A DNA stretch of 39,617 nucleotides from NCBI RefSeq assembly GCF_014207855.1, contig NZ_JACHKZ010000033.1, forward strand, positions 1 through 39,617, read 5' to 3'. Shown in pieces: positions 6,757-16,020 of this stretch; the stretch's first letter is position 1; every line of letters starts with the position of its first letter. Source of the DNA: Comamonas odontotermitis. GTDB lineage: Bacteria; Pseudomonadota; Gammaproteobacteria; Burkholderiales; Burkholderiaceae_C. The position numbers and the translations under genes were made by a program. The notes below the pieces were generated by a model. It was not told the DNA's origin and ran no database searches. It saw nothing but the letters and a program-made list of their open reading frames with translations.

Positions 6757-7161
6757 GTGAAAGCCAAAAATTTATTAGCCATTGCGGTACTCATTGCTGC
6801 AGTAAGCGGCGTTAGCCACGCAAAAGACGATCAGTTCGCCGACATCGATTGCTCAAAAGATCAGGATTCCACCTTGGGAATGAAAGTCTGTGCAGCTAAG
6901 GAGCTTGATAAGACCAAACAGGCTCTAAAGGCAAAACGTGCAGAAATGCTCAAAAAGGTGGGAAAGGAACAGCGCAAGGCGGCTAACTCATACATCAAAG
7001 CTTCTGATGCATACGCAACTGCTTTGTGCTCCTTTGAAGATGAGGCCTATCACGGTGGGACAATTCAATCGCTAGTCCACGGCATGTGCCTAGATGGCGA
7101 GTATCAACGCCAGATCAAAGTGATTGACGAATACATGAACCGCCCAGAAGGAAGCCTGTAA
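6757..7161 (+). CDS. Secreted LprI/DUF1311-like protein, putative lysozyme inhibitor
   Basis: 134 aa, GTG start at 6757 with AGGGG upstream. A clear Sec signal peptide (KNLLAIAVLIAAVSGVSHA) is cleaved near residue 22. The mature part begins with the DUF1311/LprI pattern DIDCSKDQDSTLGMKVCAAKELD, then a charged helix and two more cysteines. Members of this family have been described as lysozyme inhibitors. It is on the plus strand between Rz and the endolysin, opposing all surrounding lysis genes, so it is probably expressed from its own promoter in the lysogen. The family call is moderate; the function is inferred from it. Confidence 0.65.
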   Translation: MKAKNLLAIAVLIAAVSGVSHAKDDQFADIDCSKDQDSTLGMKVCAAKELDKTKQALKAKRAEMLKKVGKEQRKAANSYIKASDAYATALCSFEDEAYHGGTIQSLVHGMCLDGEYQRQIKVIDEYMNRPEGSL

Positions 7162-7180
7162 TAGCTTCGCTAGCAGAGCG

Positions 7181-7702
7181 TTACTGCTCTGCTAAACACT
7201 TCTTCGTTCGCTCAAGCTGCCGCGTCCAGACGCCTTTGCAACCCTTGGGGCCCCAGTTCTGCGGTAGCGAACAATCCCGCCCACCCTGCTTGCGCCACGC
7301 TGGAAGTGCATTGCACGCCTGCAAATACTCCCCCTGAAGCAAATGGGTGCGCATGGAACTGCTGCGCCAGTTGGTGATGCCGAACTGGTAGGTGAAGTCC
7401 ATGTATAGGTCGTACTCGCCCTGGGTGAGCTTCACCTCCGGCAGGCTGGCCCGGAACAGGGCCTCATCCTTGCTCTTGTGATTGCGCACGATCTGTAGGG
7501 CCCGCTCCTTGGTGATTGGCGGGTCAGCCAGCGTTACTTTGGATCCGTCCTCGTAGACTGTGGAGCCGTAGCCAATAGTCGGCACATCGCCTTGCGTCGG
7601 GATGTATGGCTTGGAGCGAAACCCCTCCTCCCCAAGCAAGGTCAGCAGAGCAGCAGCAGAAACAGTAAGGGCCGCTACTGCGACCCGAGGTTTGTTGCTC
7701 AT
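7181..7702 (-). CDS. SAR-type endolysin, GH24 lysozyme
   Basis: 173 aa. An N-terminal hydrophobic, Ala/Leu-rich segment (about residues 6-23) with a weak anchor character suggests a signal-anchor-release domain. The GH24 active-site region follows directly: E26-GFRSKPY, D39 and T42 in GDVPTIGYGST. It cleaves the glycan strands of peptidoglycan. Two C-terminal cysteines (RDC, GPKGC) could form a disulfide. Its ATG overlaps the holin stop (ATGA at 7699-7702), so the two are coupled. Length is normal for P21 R-like SAR endolysins. Confidence 0.88.
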   Translation of the reverse strand: MSNKPRVAVAALTVSAAALLTLLGEEGFRSKPYIPTQGDVPTIGYGSTVYEDGSKVTLADPPITKERALQIVRNHKSKDEALFRASLPEVKLTQGEYDLYMDFTYQFGITNWRSSSMRTHLLQGEYLQACNALPAWRKQGGRDCSLPQNWGPKGCKGVWTRQLERTKKCLAEQ

Positions 7703-7941
7703 AACTCATCCCATCCCGTACCAAACTTGTGCTGCATGCGCGCCTCCATCTCGCGCGCCTCTCGCCGGTCTTTGCGCCAGGCCCAGTACTGACCGAAGAT
7801 CAATCCCAGGACGCCGACAATCGCGCCAACAATGATCCCCATCTCTGACAGTGACATACCGCTCACAACCGCAGTGGTTGCCCCTCCGTAGGCCGCAGTT
7901 TTCCCGGCAACAATCGCTGCACTTTCAGTTGTATTGCTCAT
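7699..7941 (-). CDS. Holin
   Basis: 80 aa with one strong transmembrane segment (MGIIVGAIVGVLGLIFGQYW, about residues 34-53) and a possible weaker one before it (AAYGGATTAVVSGMS), then a highly charged cytoplasmic tail (AWRKDRREAREMEARMQ). This is the shape of pinholin/HP1-type holins, which pair with SAR endolysins. The start has AGAGG 6-7 bases upstream. A terminator separates it from the tail-fibre gene upstream, so the lysis cassette may have its own transcriptional control. Confidence 0.8.
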   Translation of the reverse strand: MSNTTESAAIVAGKTAAYGGATTAVVSGMSLSEMGIIVGAIVGVLGLIFGQYWAWRKDRREAREMEARMQHKFGTGWDEL

Positions 7942-7958
7942 TCAGGCCTCTCGAAATG

Positions 7959-7987
7959 AAAAAACCCGCTGGGCGCACCATGCGGGC
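7959..7987 (-). terminator. Terminator between tail fibre and lysis genes
   Basis: On the minus strand CCCGC and GCGGG pair across a 12-nt loop and run into six T residues. It would limit read-through from tail genes into the holin unless antitermination is active. Confidence 0.6.
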
Positions 7988-8006
7988 ATGTGTTGTGTGT
8001 GACAGG

Positions 8007-8558
8007 TCAAAGCGCCTGGGCATAGTCAAATAGGAGCGCTAGATCAGCTTCACTTAGCCCAAGAGCTGCAGCGAGCATCAGCATTGTTGGACTATCGGAC
8101 TCAAAGTCCCGGGCATCTTCCCAATCGACTTCGGCACGGTAGCGCTGGTCTGGATCGGGAATCTGCGCAAGCGCCGCAGCGATCTGATCTTTTTTGATGC
8201 CACGCAGGTCAAAGAGGGCAAGACAAGCTTGCCGCTTGGTGACCGTGATCCGCGCCGCGTCCTTTGCCGCTTGTTCAGCTGCCAGACGCTCTGCCTCGAT
8301 CTGATCCAACTCCGCCTTGCTGAGCTTGACCACCTTCCATTGCTGCAGCCAGCCGTCCGGCGTATCCTTAGGCTCAATCTCGACGGTCTTGTGAGTCGCC
8401 GGGTTGTGCGCGGGCCTCTCTGCCGCGATGACCGCCACAAAAGGCTCGTGTGGCGCAAAGGGCTCAGGCCAAACAATGAGGAACTCTGACTGCGCAAAAT
8501 AGGAGCGCACATCCCCCTCAGTCAGACCAAAGTCGCCCGTTTCTGTGTTGTAGAACAT
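8007..8558 (-). CDS. Tail fibre assembly protein (Tfa-like)
   Basis: 183 aa from the ATG at 8558 (starts MFYNTETGDFGLTEGDV), which has GAGG 6 bp upstream and lies 8 bp after the stop of the preceding gene. The layout matches tail fibre assembly chaperones: an N-terminal beta-rich part, a middle helix rich in Glu/Ala (LDQIEAERLAAEQAAKDAARITV), and a C-terminal helical domain. Such proteins help fold or trimerise the adjacent fibre/adhesin, or cap its tip. Position directly after the fibre and adhesin genes supports this. Confidence 0.65.
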   Translation of the reverse strand: MFYNTETGDFGLTEGDVRSYFAQSEFLIVWPEPFAPHEPFVAVIAAERPAHNPATHKTVEIEPKDTPDGWLQQWKVVKLSKAELDQIEAERLAAEQAAKDAARITVTKRQACLALFDLRGIKKDQIAAALAQIPDPDQRYRAEVDWEDARDFESDSPTMLMLAAALGLSEADLALLFDYAQAL

Positions 8559-8566
8559 ATTGATCC

Positions 8567-9268
8567 TCAGTTGATTGCACTGCCCTGGCGCGTGCCGTTT
8601 GCTACCCAAGTTACATAGCTATTGCCGTCAACATAGGCTCCAGCCGCTATGCCAGCGCCGCCAGCAAGGTAGTTACCTCCATAGCCACCAGTGCCGGTGT
8701 ATGAACCAGAGCTGCCGGGGCCTCCTGCCTGGCCGACTGCCCCGCCAGTGCCACCAGTGCCGCCGTAAGCGGTAGCAGTCCCAGATCCTGAGCGCTCTGT
8801 ATAGCCAGTCGTACCAGCCGCGCCGCCAGTTGCGCCAACTAGCGTGACAGATCCAGACGTAGAGAAGCCCTGGCCGTTACCACCACTGCCCCCGAAGGCA
8901 TCCGCTTTATAGTTAATTGGGTCGTATGTCAGCCAGACACTTGCCCCACCGCCAGTACCACCCTTACCACCGCCGCCGAATATCGTTCCGTAGTTATAGA
9001 CACGAATGCGCGTGCGCGTGTAAAGGCCTGTGCCACTGTTAAGAACACCACCGATACGACCGTTGTTGATGATCGTCAGGCAATCATGTGGAATGCCGGA
9101 AATGCTCAAAGTGGCTACATCCACCCCGGCATTGATCGTGCAAGTTATCAGGCCATAACCATTCCAGCCACGCGCCCGGGCCAATGCAGCAATGTCGGGA
9201 CTGCGCACCGTCGCAGCAATGGTTATCCCCACACTGCCGCTGCTCATCATGATGTTTCTTGCCATCAT
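8567..9268 (-). CDS. Glycine-rich receptor-binding adhesin
   Basis: 233 aa. An N-terminal beta domain (about 1-90) is followed by a long glycine-rich region (from GTIFGGGGKGGTGGGAS to about residue 215) with repeated GG, GTGG and GGAG clusters. This resembles the polyglycine-II sandwich of T-even gp38-type adhesins, where glycine helices stack and variable loops between them touch the receptor. The start overlaps the previous stop (ATGA at 9265-9268), tying it to the fibre gene. It is likely the host-range determinant. The glycine composition is seen directly; the fold is inference. Confidence 0.65.
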   Translation of the reverse strand: MMARNIMMSSGSVGITIAATVRSPDIAALARARGWNGYGLITCTINAGVDVATLSISGIPHDCLTIINNGRIGGVLNSGTGLYTRTRIRVYNYGTIFGGGGKGGTGGGASVWLTYDPINYKADAFGGSGGNGQGFSTSGSVTLVGATGGAAGTTGYTERSGSGTATAYGGTGGTGGAVGQAGGPGSSGSYTGTGGYGGNYLAGGAGIAAGAYVDGNSYVTWVANGTRQGSAIN

Positions 9269-10209
9269 GATTCATGCACCCCACCGATAAAGGCGTCCCA
9301 CACCGCTCCGTCATATCGCGGAACAAAGGTCAGGGTCAGACGCTGGAAAGGCCCAACGGTCGGCAACGAAGCGCCGATAGGCAGACGAATTGGGGTGCCA
9401 GAGAAGCTTGCACTGAACGCACCTGTAGGGATGATCCGCAACGTGAGCTGATCGCCAATATCTCGTGGCGCTGGCATCACTATGCTGGTGTTCTGATACA
9501 GAGTGATCGTCTGGATCGACCCGTTGCTAAAGCTGATATTGGTCGTAGCAGAGCGCGCCTCAAACAGAGCATGAAACTCGATCAAAGCCCGATCACTGAA
9601 CAAACGCTGCCATGGGCTCCAAGTGGAATCTTGCAGTTGACGCTCAAACACCCACCCCTGCTGACCGCCAGCGTAGATTTGAGTAGCGCGCTGCGTCTTT
9701 CTTGTTCCAGTGCCAAAGGTGAATACGTTCCACCACGCGGTTCCAAGAGATGTCGGCCAGTCTGCCCCAGCAGTTCCTGAACTGTTGAATGTTGCCCACT
9801 GACCCAATGGGGCAGTGGACATTGCCGCAGTGCCCATGGAGGGTGCAGCAGTTTCAGCTAGTCCAGTTACAACACCAGTACGCGCATTTACAGAGGCCAC
9901 AGGCCCCGCCTGAATGGCATCCTTGGCGGCGAGAATGTCAGCTACGGTCTGATTGACCGCAGTTACAGAGCTTGCGGCATTTGAAGCGCTTGTTGCAGCC
10001 TGAGATGCCGATGCAGCAGACTCGCCAGCCTTGGTTTGCGACCAGAGCGCGTTGGTGTACACCTCACCAGCCACAGTATTGAAAATGATGCGCTGGGGCT
10101 CATACGAACCAGACAAGGCAAATGCCTTGGTGCTAAACGTCACCCGGTCATCTGTTGGTTGTGGAGCTGGAGGGTATGCAGGGATAGGGGTTGGGGTGAC
10201 TAAAGGCAT
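9265..10209 (-). CDS. Tail fibre protein
   Basis: About 314 aa starting MPLVTPTPIPAYPPAPQPTDD. A GTG one codon upstream is possible, but GAGGAGG fits the ATG at 10209. Features in order: a Pro-rich attachment segment, a typical fibre/baseplate linking motif (VYTNALWSQTKAGESAASASQAAT), an Ala/Ser-rich coiled shaft with the sequence SVNARTGVVTGLAET common in tail fibres, then beta-rich C-terminal domains with pyocin-knob-like text (QQGWVFERQLQDSTWSPWQR). It connects the tail tip to the adhesin encoded next. Confidence 0.75.
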   Translation of the reverse strand: MPLVTPTPIPAYPPAPQPTDDRVTFSTKAFALSGSYEPQRIIFNTVAGEVYTNALWSQTKAGESAASASQAATSASNAASSVTAVNQTVADILAAKDAIQAGPVASVNARTGVVTGLAETAAPSMGTAAMSTAPLGQWATFNSSGTAGADWPTSLGTAWWNVFTFGTGTRKTQRATQIYAGGQQGWVFERQLQDSTWSPWQRLFSDRALIEFHALFEARSATTNISFSNGSIQTITLYQNTSIVMPAPRDIGDQLTLRIIPTGAFSASFSGTPIRLPIGASLPTVGPFQRLTLTFVPRYDGAVWDAFIGGVHES

Positions 10210-11105
10210 CACACCTCCTCAAGTTGAATAGCAAACATTGCGTAGCCGTAGTACTCGATGGCGATTGACCAGTCTTTGGCAATGCCGAAGACGTTCAATG
10301 CCTCAATGTCCTGCGAACCGATGAATAGAATTGGTTTGGCACGGTTCTGTGCCATGTAGCTTTTGAGCGGAGTAATTTCGGCGCGGCGCACAGGTACAGA
10401 CATATCCGCCCACCCGATGTAAGTGCGCTCGACCAGCACCCGGTTTCCGTACTCGTCTAGATCCTTGCGCGAGAAGTCCTGAATGCCCACAGAGGCACCC
10501 ACTTCGACTCCCAAGCCCCACTCTTTGGAGTTGCCCATGATCAGGTTGCCAACTTCCATCTGTGTCGTACCGGTGAAATCCACCAGCACATCAGCCTGGG
10601 GATAGGCGGGCAGTCCTGTGAACATGCCAAGCGCTCCCGTTGGTGTCCACACCCCAAAGTGCCACTCCCACCAATCCGGAATTTCTGGAGCCAGGCCGAC
10701 AGTCAGTGACTTATCGAACACCGTTCCATAGGTCGGATCGATCACCCGGACACGGATGGTTTGCACATCCACAAGCCCAATTGCCGCCACTGCATCGACC
10801 GCTCTTCCGAATTTGAATCGGTAAGAGGCCGTCGCATTGAACTTGGAACTCTGCGAGGTGCGACCATTAAAAAGGGCCCACGTATTTGTGGGCCCTACTG
10901 GTATCCAGACTGCCTGGTTATCTGGCGGTGGTATTGCGTTGTTAACATCAGACCCCGCTTGATAAACAATGTGCTGGTAGCGGACTCTTGAGCCTTTCGG
11001 CCAGGAGCCTGCAGTCCACGCAACCGCCGCATCTTCAACGGGCGGCTGCGAGACGATCACGCTGTCAGTTATATCAAGCGGGCTGATGGTTTTCAGCCCT
11101 GTCAT
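10209..11105 (-). CDS. Tail tip / baseplate-like protein
   Basis: 298 aa, coupled to the tape measure gene by ATGA (11102-11105). The N-terminus (WTAGSWPKGSRVRYQHIVYQA) resembles the short Trp-rich carbohydrate-binding modules that occur on tail proteins; the rest is beta-rich. Following the tape measure directly, it holds the position of the distal tail protein or hub. No clear lambda M, L, K, I or J homologue is present, so this protein may carry much of the tail-tip role. Exact family not recognised. Confidence 0.6.
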   Translation of the reverse strand: MTGLKTISPLDITDSVIVSQPPVEDAAVAWTAGSWPKGSRVRYQHIVYQAGSDVNNAIPPPDNQAVWIPVGPTNTWALFNGRTSQSSKFNATASYRFKFGRAVDAVAAIGLVDVQTIRVRVIDPTYGTVFDKSLTVGLAPEIPDWWEWHFGVWTPTGALGMFTGLPAYPQADVLVDFTGTTQMEVGNLIMGNSKEWGLGVEVGASVGIQDFSRKDLDEYGNRVLVERTYIGWADMSVPVRRAEITPLKSYMAQNRAKPILFIGSQDIEALNVFGIAKDWSIAIEYYGYAMFAIQLEEV

Positions 11106-14100
11106 GCGGTTTCCTTTCTCGTAGGCGGCATGCCCTCAACATCCCATTTGAGCGAGCGCTTTTCGAGCCGCTGAATTGGAACGGTGATGGCAAGCGCTTC
11201 CGCCTTACGGTCGTCGCCCTGAGTCTCCAAAGCCACCCTGAGGGCTCGCAATTCAGCAAGAAGCGCCGGGTTGTCGCTCGACGACTGCAGCGCATTCAAG
11301 ACTGCGGTGTTACCCGTCGTCTGAATGATCCGGCCTGTCGTTGTTGCGGCAACCTCCGCGCCCTTCTGGTTGCTGATATCGACCCCGTACTTGCCTGCAA
11401 GGTAGTTGCGGGTATCGGTCAGCGAAGCGAGCCATTCCGCCTGCTTGAGCAGCACATCGGATTGCGACGAGGCGTTCCCCTTAGCGATTTCTTCAAGCTT
11501 CTGGATGAGGTTTGGAAGCTCTGCTGCTGCATTCTGGTCACCGGCTCGCGCCTGGGCCGTCTTGATCGCAAACATGGACTCGTAGTAGGACGCACCCTGA
11601 TTGGAAGAAGCGCCCAGCAACTCACCACGCAGACGATCCATCTCGTTCGACATGGAGTCGATCAGCTTGGACCATTCATCCGCCAGCTTCTGCGCCGCCT
11701 TTGCCGCTTCTTCGGCAGCATTGGTCGATGACTCATAAGCCCTGGTGACTTCCTGAACTGCAGGCCGGTATGTGGACATGACAGGAATTGACTTACCAAT
11801 GTCATTGCCCAAGTCGCGGACAATTCCAAACACCTGCTCCATGGCTTCCTTGAAAGCCGGATCGGTGAGCAAAGCACTCAAGGCATCTGCTGCTGCCTGG
11901 GCGTTAGCCACCATCGAATCGATGGCAGCACCAGACACAGCAGCAGAGACAGAGGAGCCCGTCATTGCGGCAGTCACCACCGGAGTGATAACGCCATCAA
12001 TGATCGAGTTCATGACGATGGTCAGCGCTTGGCCGTAAATAGCCTGCTCAAAGCCCGAGGCGATGGTGTCAGCCAGCCACTGGCCAGCCTGAGCACCCCG
12101 GCCCTCGTTCACTTCCTTGATAAAGCCATCCACCAGGCCGTCAATTGACAAGCCCAAGGTGTTCAGAGTGTCATCTCGAACGCGCTGGATCTCGTCAAGC
12201 TGCTTTTGCATCAGCTCCACAGCAGAATTCGTCGCCTCTTCAATAGATGCGGTTACAGCATCCACACCATTAGCGAAGTCATCAGCAAACTGCAGAAGCC
12301 ACGCCAGCAGCTCCTCGTCCTTATCAGCAATCGCCTTGTCCACCAACTCCCGATACTTCTTCTTCGCGTCTGCATCGGTTGTTCGCAGATCGAGCCCCAT
12401 ATCTGCCATGCCCTTATTTGCGACTTTCGACGCCTGGGCTCGCTTCTCTTCGTCAGAGTAATAGAGGTCGTAGTAAGTGGCTGCGGCCTGCGAGAACTTG
12501 TCTAGCCCTCCCATCACCTCGATCAAGCTGGAAGCCCAATCGGCACTTGCAAGAGATGCATCCAGGAGTGTTGTACCCAAGGCATCGAACACGCCATTGA
12601 CAGTCGTAATGCTGAGCGCAAGACGAGTGAGCGCCTCAAGCTGGGTTTCTCCCGCTTGTGTGTACTCGTCAGTCGTAAGCACCAGGCCGCCCATCTGCTC
12701 GGCAATCTTTTGGAATTCCTCCTGCAGCTTCTTGGTGGCCTCTTCCTCGCTCAGCCCCTTGAGGTTGACTTTGATCTTGGCAGTGAATCCATCCAAAGCC
12801 TCCCCACCCAGACCCACGGCCCCAGCCATTGCACGGATGGATTCATCCATCGCCAAAAACTGATCGCCCAGGCCCTTGCGCATTTCCTCGGGCAAGTCTT
12901 CGTAGGTCGTTTTATTCGACCGGAAGAGTCCGCCCTTGTAGTACTTGAACAATCGCCCCTCAAAGCCGGTGTCTCCGCCGAATTCGCCTTCAACACCCGA
13001 CTCCTTGAGCTTGCGGCCAAAGAGTGATCCAAACAAGTCACCACCAAACAGCAGGCTCAGGCCACCAATGATCGGACCAAGCGCCCCCAGGAATGTGCCA
13101 AGGCCGCCCAGAATGTTGCCAGACCCCATGGCAATGGAGCCTGCAGAGAGAGCTCCACCGAAAGTGGTGCCGGTTCCCGTAAGCCCCAACGATCCCAAAA
13201 GCCCACCAAGGCCCGCACTCATGCCGCCACCGAACGCACCCAGCATGCCGAAAGCATTTGCACCACTCAGGCCAGAACTGATATTGCTAAAAATGCCGCC
13301 GCCGCTAGCCGCACCTCCAGCAATTTGCATTGCTGCACTTCCGGCCCCACCTGTAAACCCCACGAGATTCCCTACGATGTTCACAACGAAGGGCTCAGCA
13401 AGCATCTTGTAAATCTGCTTTGCCACCAAGGTGTAGAACGAGGTTTTGAGGGATTTGCAGAACGATTCCCAGCCGGACTTGCCGTTGTTCATCATGTCGG
13501 CAAAGCCTGAGACGAAGATGTCTTCGACTTGCTGCACTGTCTGGTCGAACTGTTGGCGTAGTTTCTGCTGAACAGCATCAGCCTGTACTGAAACATCCTT
13601 TAGGCCAAGAAGTTCATTACGGCGCTCAAGTTGCTTGATTTCCTCACCCAGCGCAATCTCAGCTCGCGTCTGCGTACCAGTGATTGCAGACTGGCGCTCA
13701 AGTTCAGCCAAGGTGGCCTTCTTGATCAGAATAAGCTCTTGATTGCGTGATTGGGTGAGCTTGGTCCTTTCAGAATTTGACTTGCCTATCAGCGCGATCT
13801 CGTCTTCCAGCGCTTGATTGCCGTCAATATAGGCTTGAGCACTCTTTTCCAACTCACCGATAATCCCCATTCGGATTTGGCGTAGCTGCTCTGTTACTGC
13901 CGCCTCCGCGCGCGTGGTCTCGATAGACTTTTCTTGAGCCTTTGCAATTGCAATGGCTGCACGAAGCTCAGACTCACGGGCCGCAGACAGCTTTAATTTT
14001 CCAGATTTCAGCTCTTCATTCAGCTTGATTTCAAGACGCTGGCTTTCTGTGAGCTTGTCAACCCCATCGATTTGGGCTTGGTTTCTGGCAATTACCTCCT

Positions 14101-15931
14101 GAATCGTTGTCATCAATCCTTGGTAGGCGCTGATCTCCTTCTTTACTGCCGCTTCTCCAGAACGATCTTTGCCCTTCTTCGCCATGTCGGCGATCTTCTC
14201 GTTCACGCCAGCAAGCCTTGCTTCCAAGTCCTTCGCAGACTGTGAAGTACCCTGACCAGCATCCTGCAGCTCCTTCAACAGAGTCTTTAGATTGTTGCCT
14301 TGCTTGACAACCTCCGACATCGCCTCGGCCTGGGATTTCAAGCCTTTGGTTGAGTTCAGCGCGCTATCAACCCGCGACTGCAAGCCTTTGCTGTCGGCAT
14401 CGATTGGTTTGTAACCGTCAACCTGGCCCGCCAAGCCCCCCAGGTCAGATGATGCGATTTGCTTCTTGTATTCAAGAATGTCCTTCGCGTTCTTTCTTGC
14501 ATTCAGAATTGCCTCAGTGGTCGCGTCGATCTCTCGGCGGGAAGCCGCAGCATCAGCAACCATGAACTGCCGAATTGCAGCAGCCCCCTCGAAATTTCCT
14601 TTCGCCAGTTGAATTGCCTGTTCATACAAGCCGCGAATTTCCTTGCCAATCCCTATCAGCACATACTTGACATTTGCCCCCAAGACTGCAACCGTCTCAA
14701 ATACCGTCGCAATGCCCTCTTGAACGACCTTGAAGCCATTCCCAGCCCGGGCTCCATCAGTCATTGCCTTATTGGCGGCATTGATGATCGTTGTTAGATC
14801 CTCAATTGCGCCAGTCGCAAGCTTGACTGAGTCATAAATGAACTGACCAGTGTTTTGTTCATTGATCGTCCGGAACAGGTTGTCCCATGTGTCTCCAAGC
14901 TCAGATATCGCGCCATCCAAGGTTTTGGCCCGCTCTGCCATTGCTCCAGCAAACTGGTTATTGCCAATCTGCTCAAGATACTTGGTGATTTCTTCTGCGC
15001 TATTGCGAACTGTGGTTGTGACTCCCTGGAAGGTGAATTTGATCTCTTCACCATCCTTAGAGGCCTTGATGCCAAACTCTTTCAGGCGCTCGAACTCGCC
15101 AGTGGATGCGTCTGCAACTGCCTCAATCATCTGATTGAGGTCTTTCCCCATCGCAGAGGCTGTATTGCCAAAGCTGGTTAACGCCTGACGGGTAGGGTCC
15201 AAGCCAAGAGACTTCATCTTGACGAACGCCTCAGTCGCTTGCGCCAAGCCGAATGGAGTCTCCTTGGCAAAATCCTTGAGCCATGCCATCTGAGATGCAG
15301 CGTTGGCAGCACTACCAGTAACAGTGATCAGGCTTGAGTTCAGCTTGTCGAACTCACGCTGAACACCTACCAACTTGCCAATGGCTTGTGTGACTACATA
15401 GATCGCAGCAGCCATTGCGCCATAGGCCTTAACCGCCTGAGACATGAGCGTGGTTGAGTTAGCCATTGCGGCCTGCTCTTGCTTCATCACGTCCATTTTT
15501 TGGCCGACAGCGCGCGCAATGTCCTGGGTGGCTTGGCTCATACCACGCGACTGCGCTATATAGGCAGCCATGTCGCCACTATTCATGCGCATGGCATTGG
15601 CCTTGCGCACCTGGGCATTGATGAAGGCAAGCTCCTGCCGGTTCAATCCTTCAACTGCAGTATTGAGACTGTTGGTATCACTGACAGCACTCTTGGCCGC
15701 GTTTCCTGTTGCAGTAATGCCGCTAGCTGCCTGCTTGGACGCTTCGCCAAGCTTCTTCACATTGTCAGAAGTGCCAACACCCAGGTCGGCCAAGCTTTTC
15801 TGTGCAGTACGTGCAGCTTTAGAAACACGATTGCTCGCAGTCTCTGCCTCAGCGCCAATTTTGGTAAAGCCTTGGCTGGCTTGGGAAACGTCCGCTGTGA
15901 CCTTTAGTTGTGTTACCAGTTCATCTGACAT
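11102..15931 (-). CDS. Tape measure protein
   Basis: 1609 aa from the ATG at 15931 (MSDELVTQLKVTADVSQA), which has GGAG 6 bp upstream; a frame 20 codons longer would run into a terminator hairpin. The N-terminal region is helical, then comes the tape-measure domain (FAKETPFGLAQATEAFVKMKSLGL). A hydrophobic stretch lies near residues 175-195, long coiled coils follow, a glycine-rich hydrophobic region (about 860-990) lies beyond, and the C-terminus is helical. It sets tail length and helps DNA entry. By the lambda ratio of about 0.15 nm per residue this predicts a tail near 240 nm (inference). Confidence 0.92.
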   Translation of the reverse strand: MSDELVTQLKVTADVSQASQGFTKIGAEAETASNRVSKAARTAQKSLADLGVGTSDNVKKLGEASKQAASGITATGNAAKSAVSDTNSLNTAVEGLNRQELAFINAQVRKANAMRMNSGDMAAYIAQSRGMSQATQDIARAVGQKMDVMKQEQAAMANSTTLMSQAVKAYGAMAAAIYVVTQAIGKLVGVQREFDKLNSSLITVTGSAANAASQMAWLKDFAKETPFGLAQATEAFVKMKSLGLDPTRQALTSFGNTASAMGKDLNQMIEAVADASTGEFERLKEFGIKASKDGEEIKFTFQGVTTTVRNSAEEITKYLEQIGNNQFAGAMAERAKTLDGAISELGDTWDNLFRTINEQNTGQFIYDSVKLATGAIEDLTTIINAANKAMTDGARAGNGFKVVQEGIATVFETVAVLGANVKYVLIGIGKEIRGLYEQAIQLAKGNFEGAAAIRQFMVADAAASRREIDATTEAILNARKNAKDILEYKKQIASSDLGGLAGQVDGYKPIDADSKGLQSRVDSALNSTKGLKSQAEAMSEVVKQGNNLKTLLKELQDAGQGTSQSAKDLEARLAGVNEKIADMAKKGKDRSGEAAVKKEISAYQGLMTTIQEVIARNQAQIDGVDKLTESQRLEIKLNEELKSGKLKLSAARESELRAAIAIAKAQEKSIETTRAEAAVTEQLRQIRMGIIGELEKSAQAYIDGNQALEDEIALIGKSNSERTKLTQSRNQELILIKKATLAELERQSAITGTQTRAEIALGEEIKQLERRNELLGLKDVSVQADAVQQKLRQQFDQTVQQVEDIFVSGFADMMNNGKSGWESFCKSLKTSFYTLVAKQIYKMLAEPFVVNIVGNLVGFTGGAGSAAMQIAGGAASGGGIFSNISSGLSGANAFGMLGAFGGGMSAGLGGLLGSLGLTGTGTTFGGALSAGSIAMGSGNILGGLGTFLGALGPIIGGLSLLFGGDLFGSLFGRKLKESGVEGEFGGDTGFEGRLFKYYKGGLFRSNKTTYEDLPEEMRKGLGDQFLAMDESIRAMAGAVGLGGEALDGFTAKIKVNLKGLSEEEATKKLQEEFQKIAEQMGGLVLTTDEYTQAGETQLEALTRLALSITTVNGVFDALGTTLLDASLASADWASSLIEVMGGLDKFSQAAATYYDLYYSDEEKRAQASKVANKGMADMGLDLRTTDADAKKKYRELVDKAIADKDEELLAWLLQFADDFANGVDAVTASIEEATNSAVELMQKQLDEIQRVRDDTLNTLGLSIDGLVDGFIKEVNEGRGAQAGQWLADTIASGFEQAIYGQALTIVMNSIIDGVITPVVTAAMTGSSVSAAVSGAAIDSMVANAQAAADALSALLTDPAFKEAMEQVFGIVRDLGNDIGKSIPVMSTYRPAVQEVTRAYESSTNAAEEAAKAAQKLADEWSKLIDSMSNEMDRLRGELLGASSNQGASYYESMFAIKTAQARAGDQNAAAELPNLIQKLEEIAKGNASSQSDVLLKQAEWLASLTDTRNYLAGKYGVDISNQKGAEVAATTTGRIIQTTGNTAVLNALQSSSDNPALLAELRALRVALETQGDDRKAEALAITVPIQRLEKRSLKWDVEGMPPTRKETA

Positions 15932-15949
15932 GACGACTCCAGAAATGAC

Positions 15950-16000
15950 AAAACCCGCGCTAGGCGGGTTCAGGCGTAAAAAAACCGCCATACAGGCGGT
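15950..16000 (-). terminator. Double terminator upstream of the tape measure gene
   Basis: On the minus strand two hairpins follow each other. ACCGCC/GGCGGT (15984-16000) runs into seven T (15978-15984), then AACCCGC/GCGGGTT (15952-15970) runs into TTGT. They close the transcription unit of the secreted protein at 16021-16557, just before the tape measure gene. Confidence 0.75.
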
Positions 16001-16020
16001 GAATCATTGAAAAAATACTT

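Noticed and set aside
10860..10893. Strong hairpin AGGGCCCAC/GTGGGCCCT
   Set aside because: It is inside the coding sequence of the tail-tip protein and lacks a T-run; no evidence for regulation.
12945..13412. 155-codon proline-rich plus-strand frame
   Set aside because: Antisense to the glycine-rich part of the tape measure gene; the composition is a mirror of that coding sequence.
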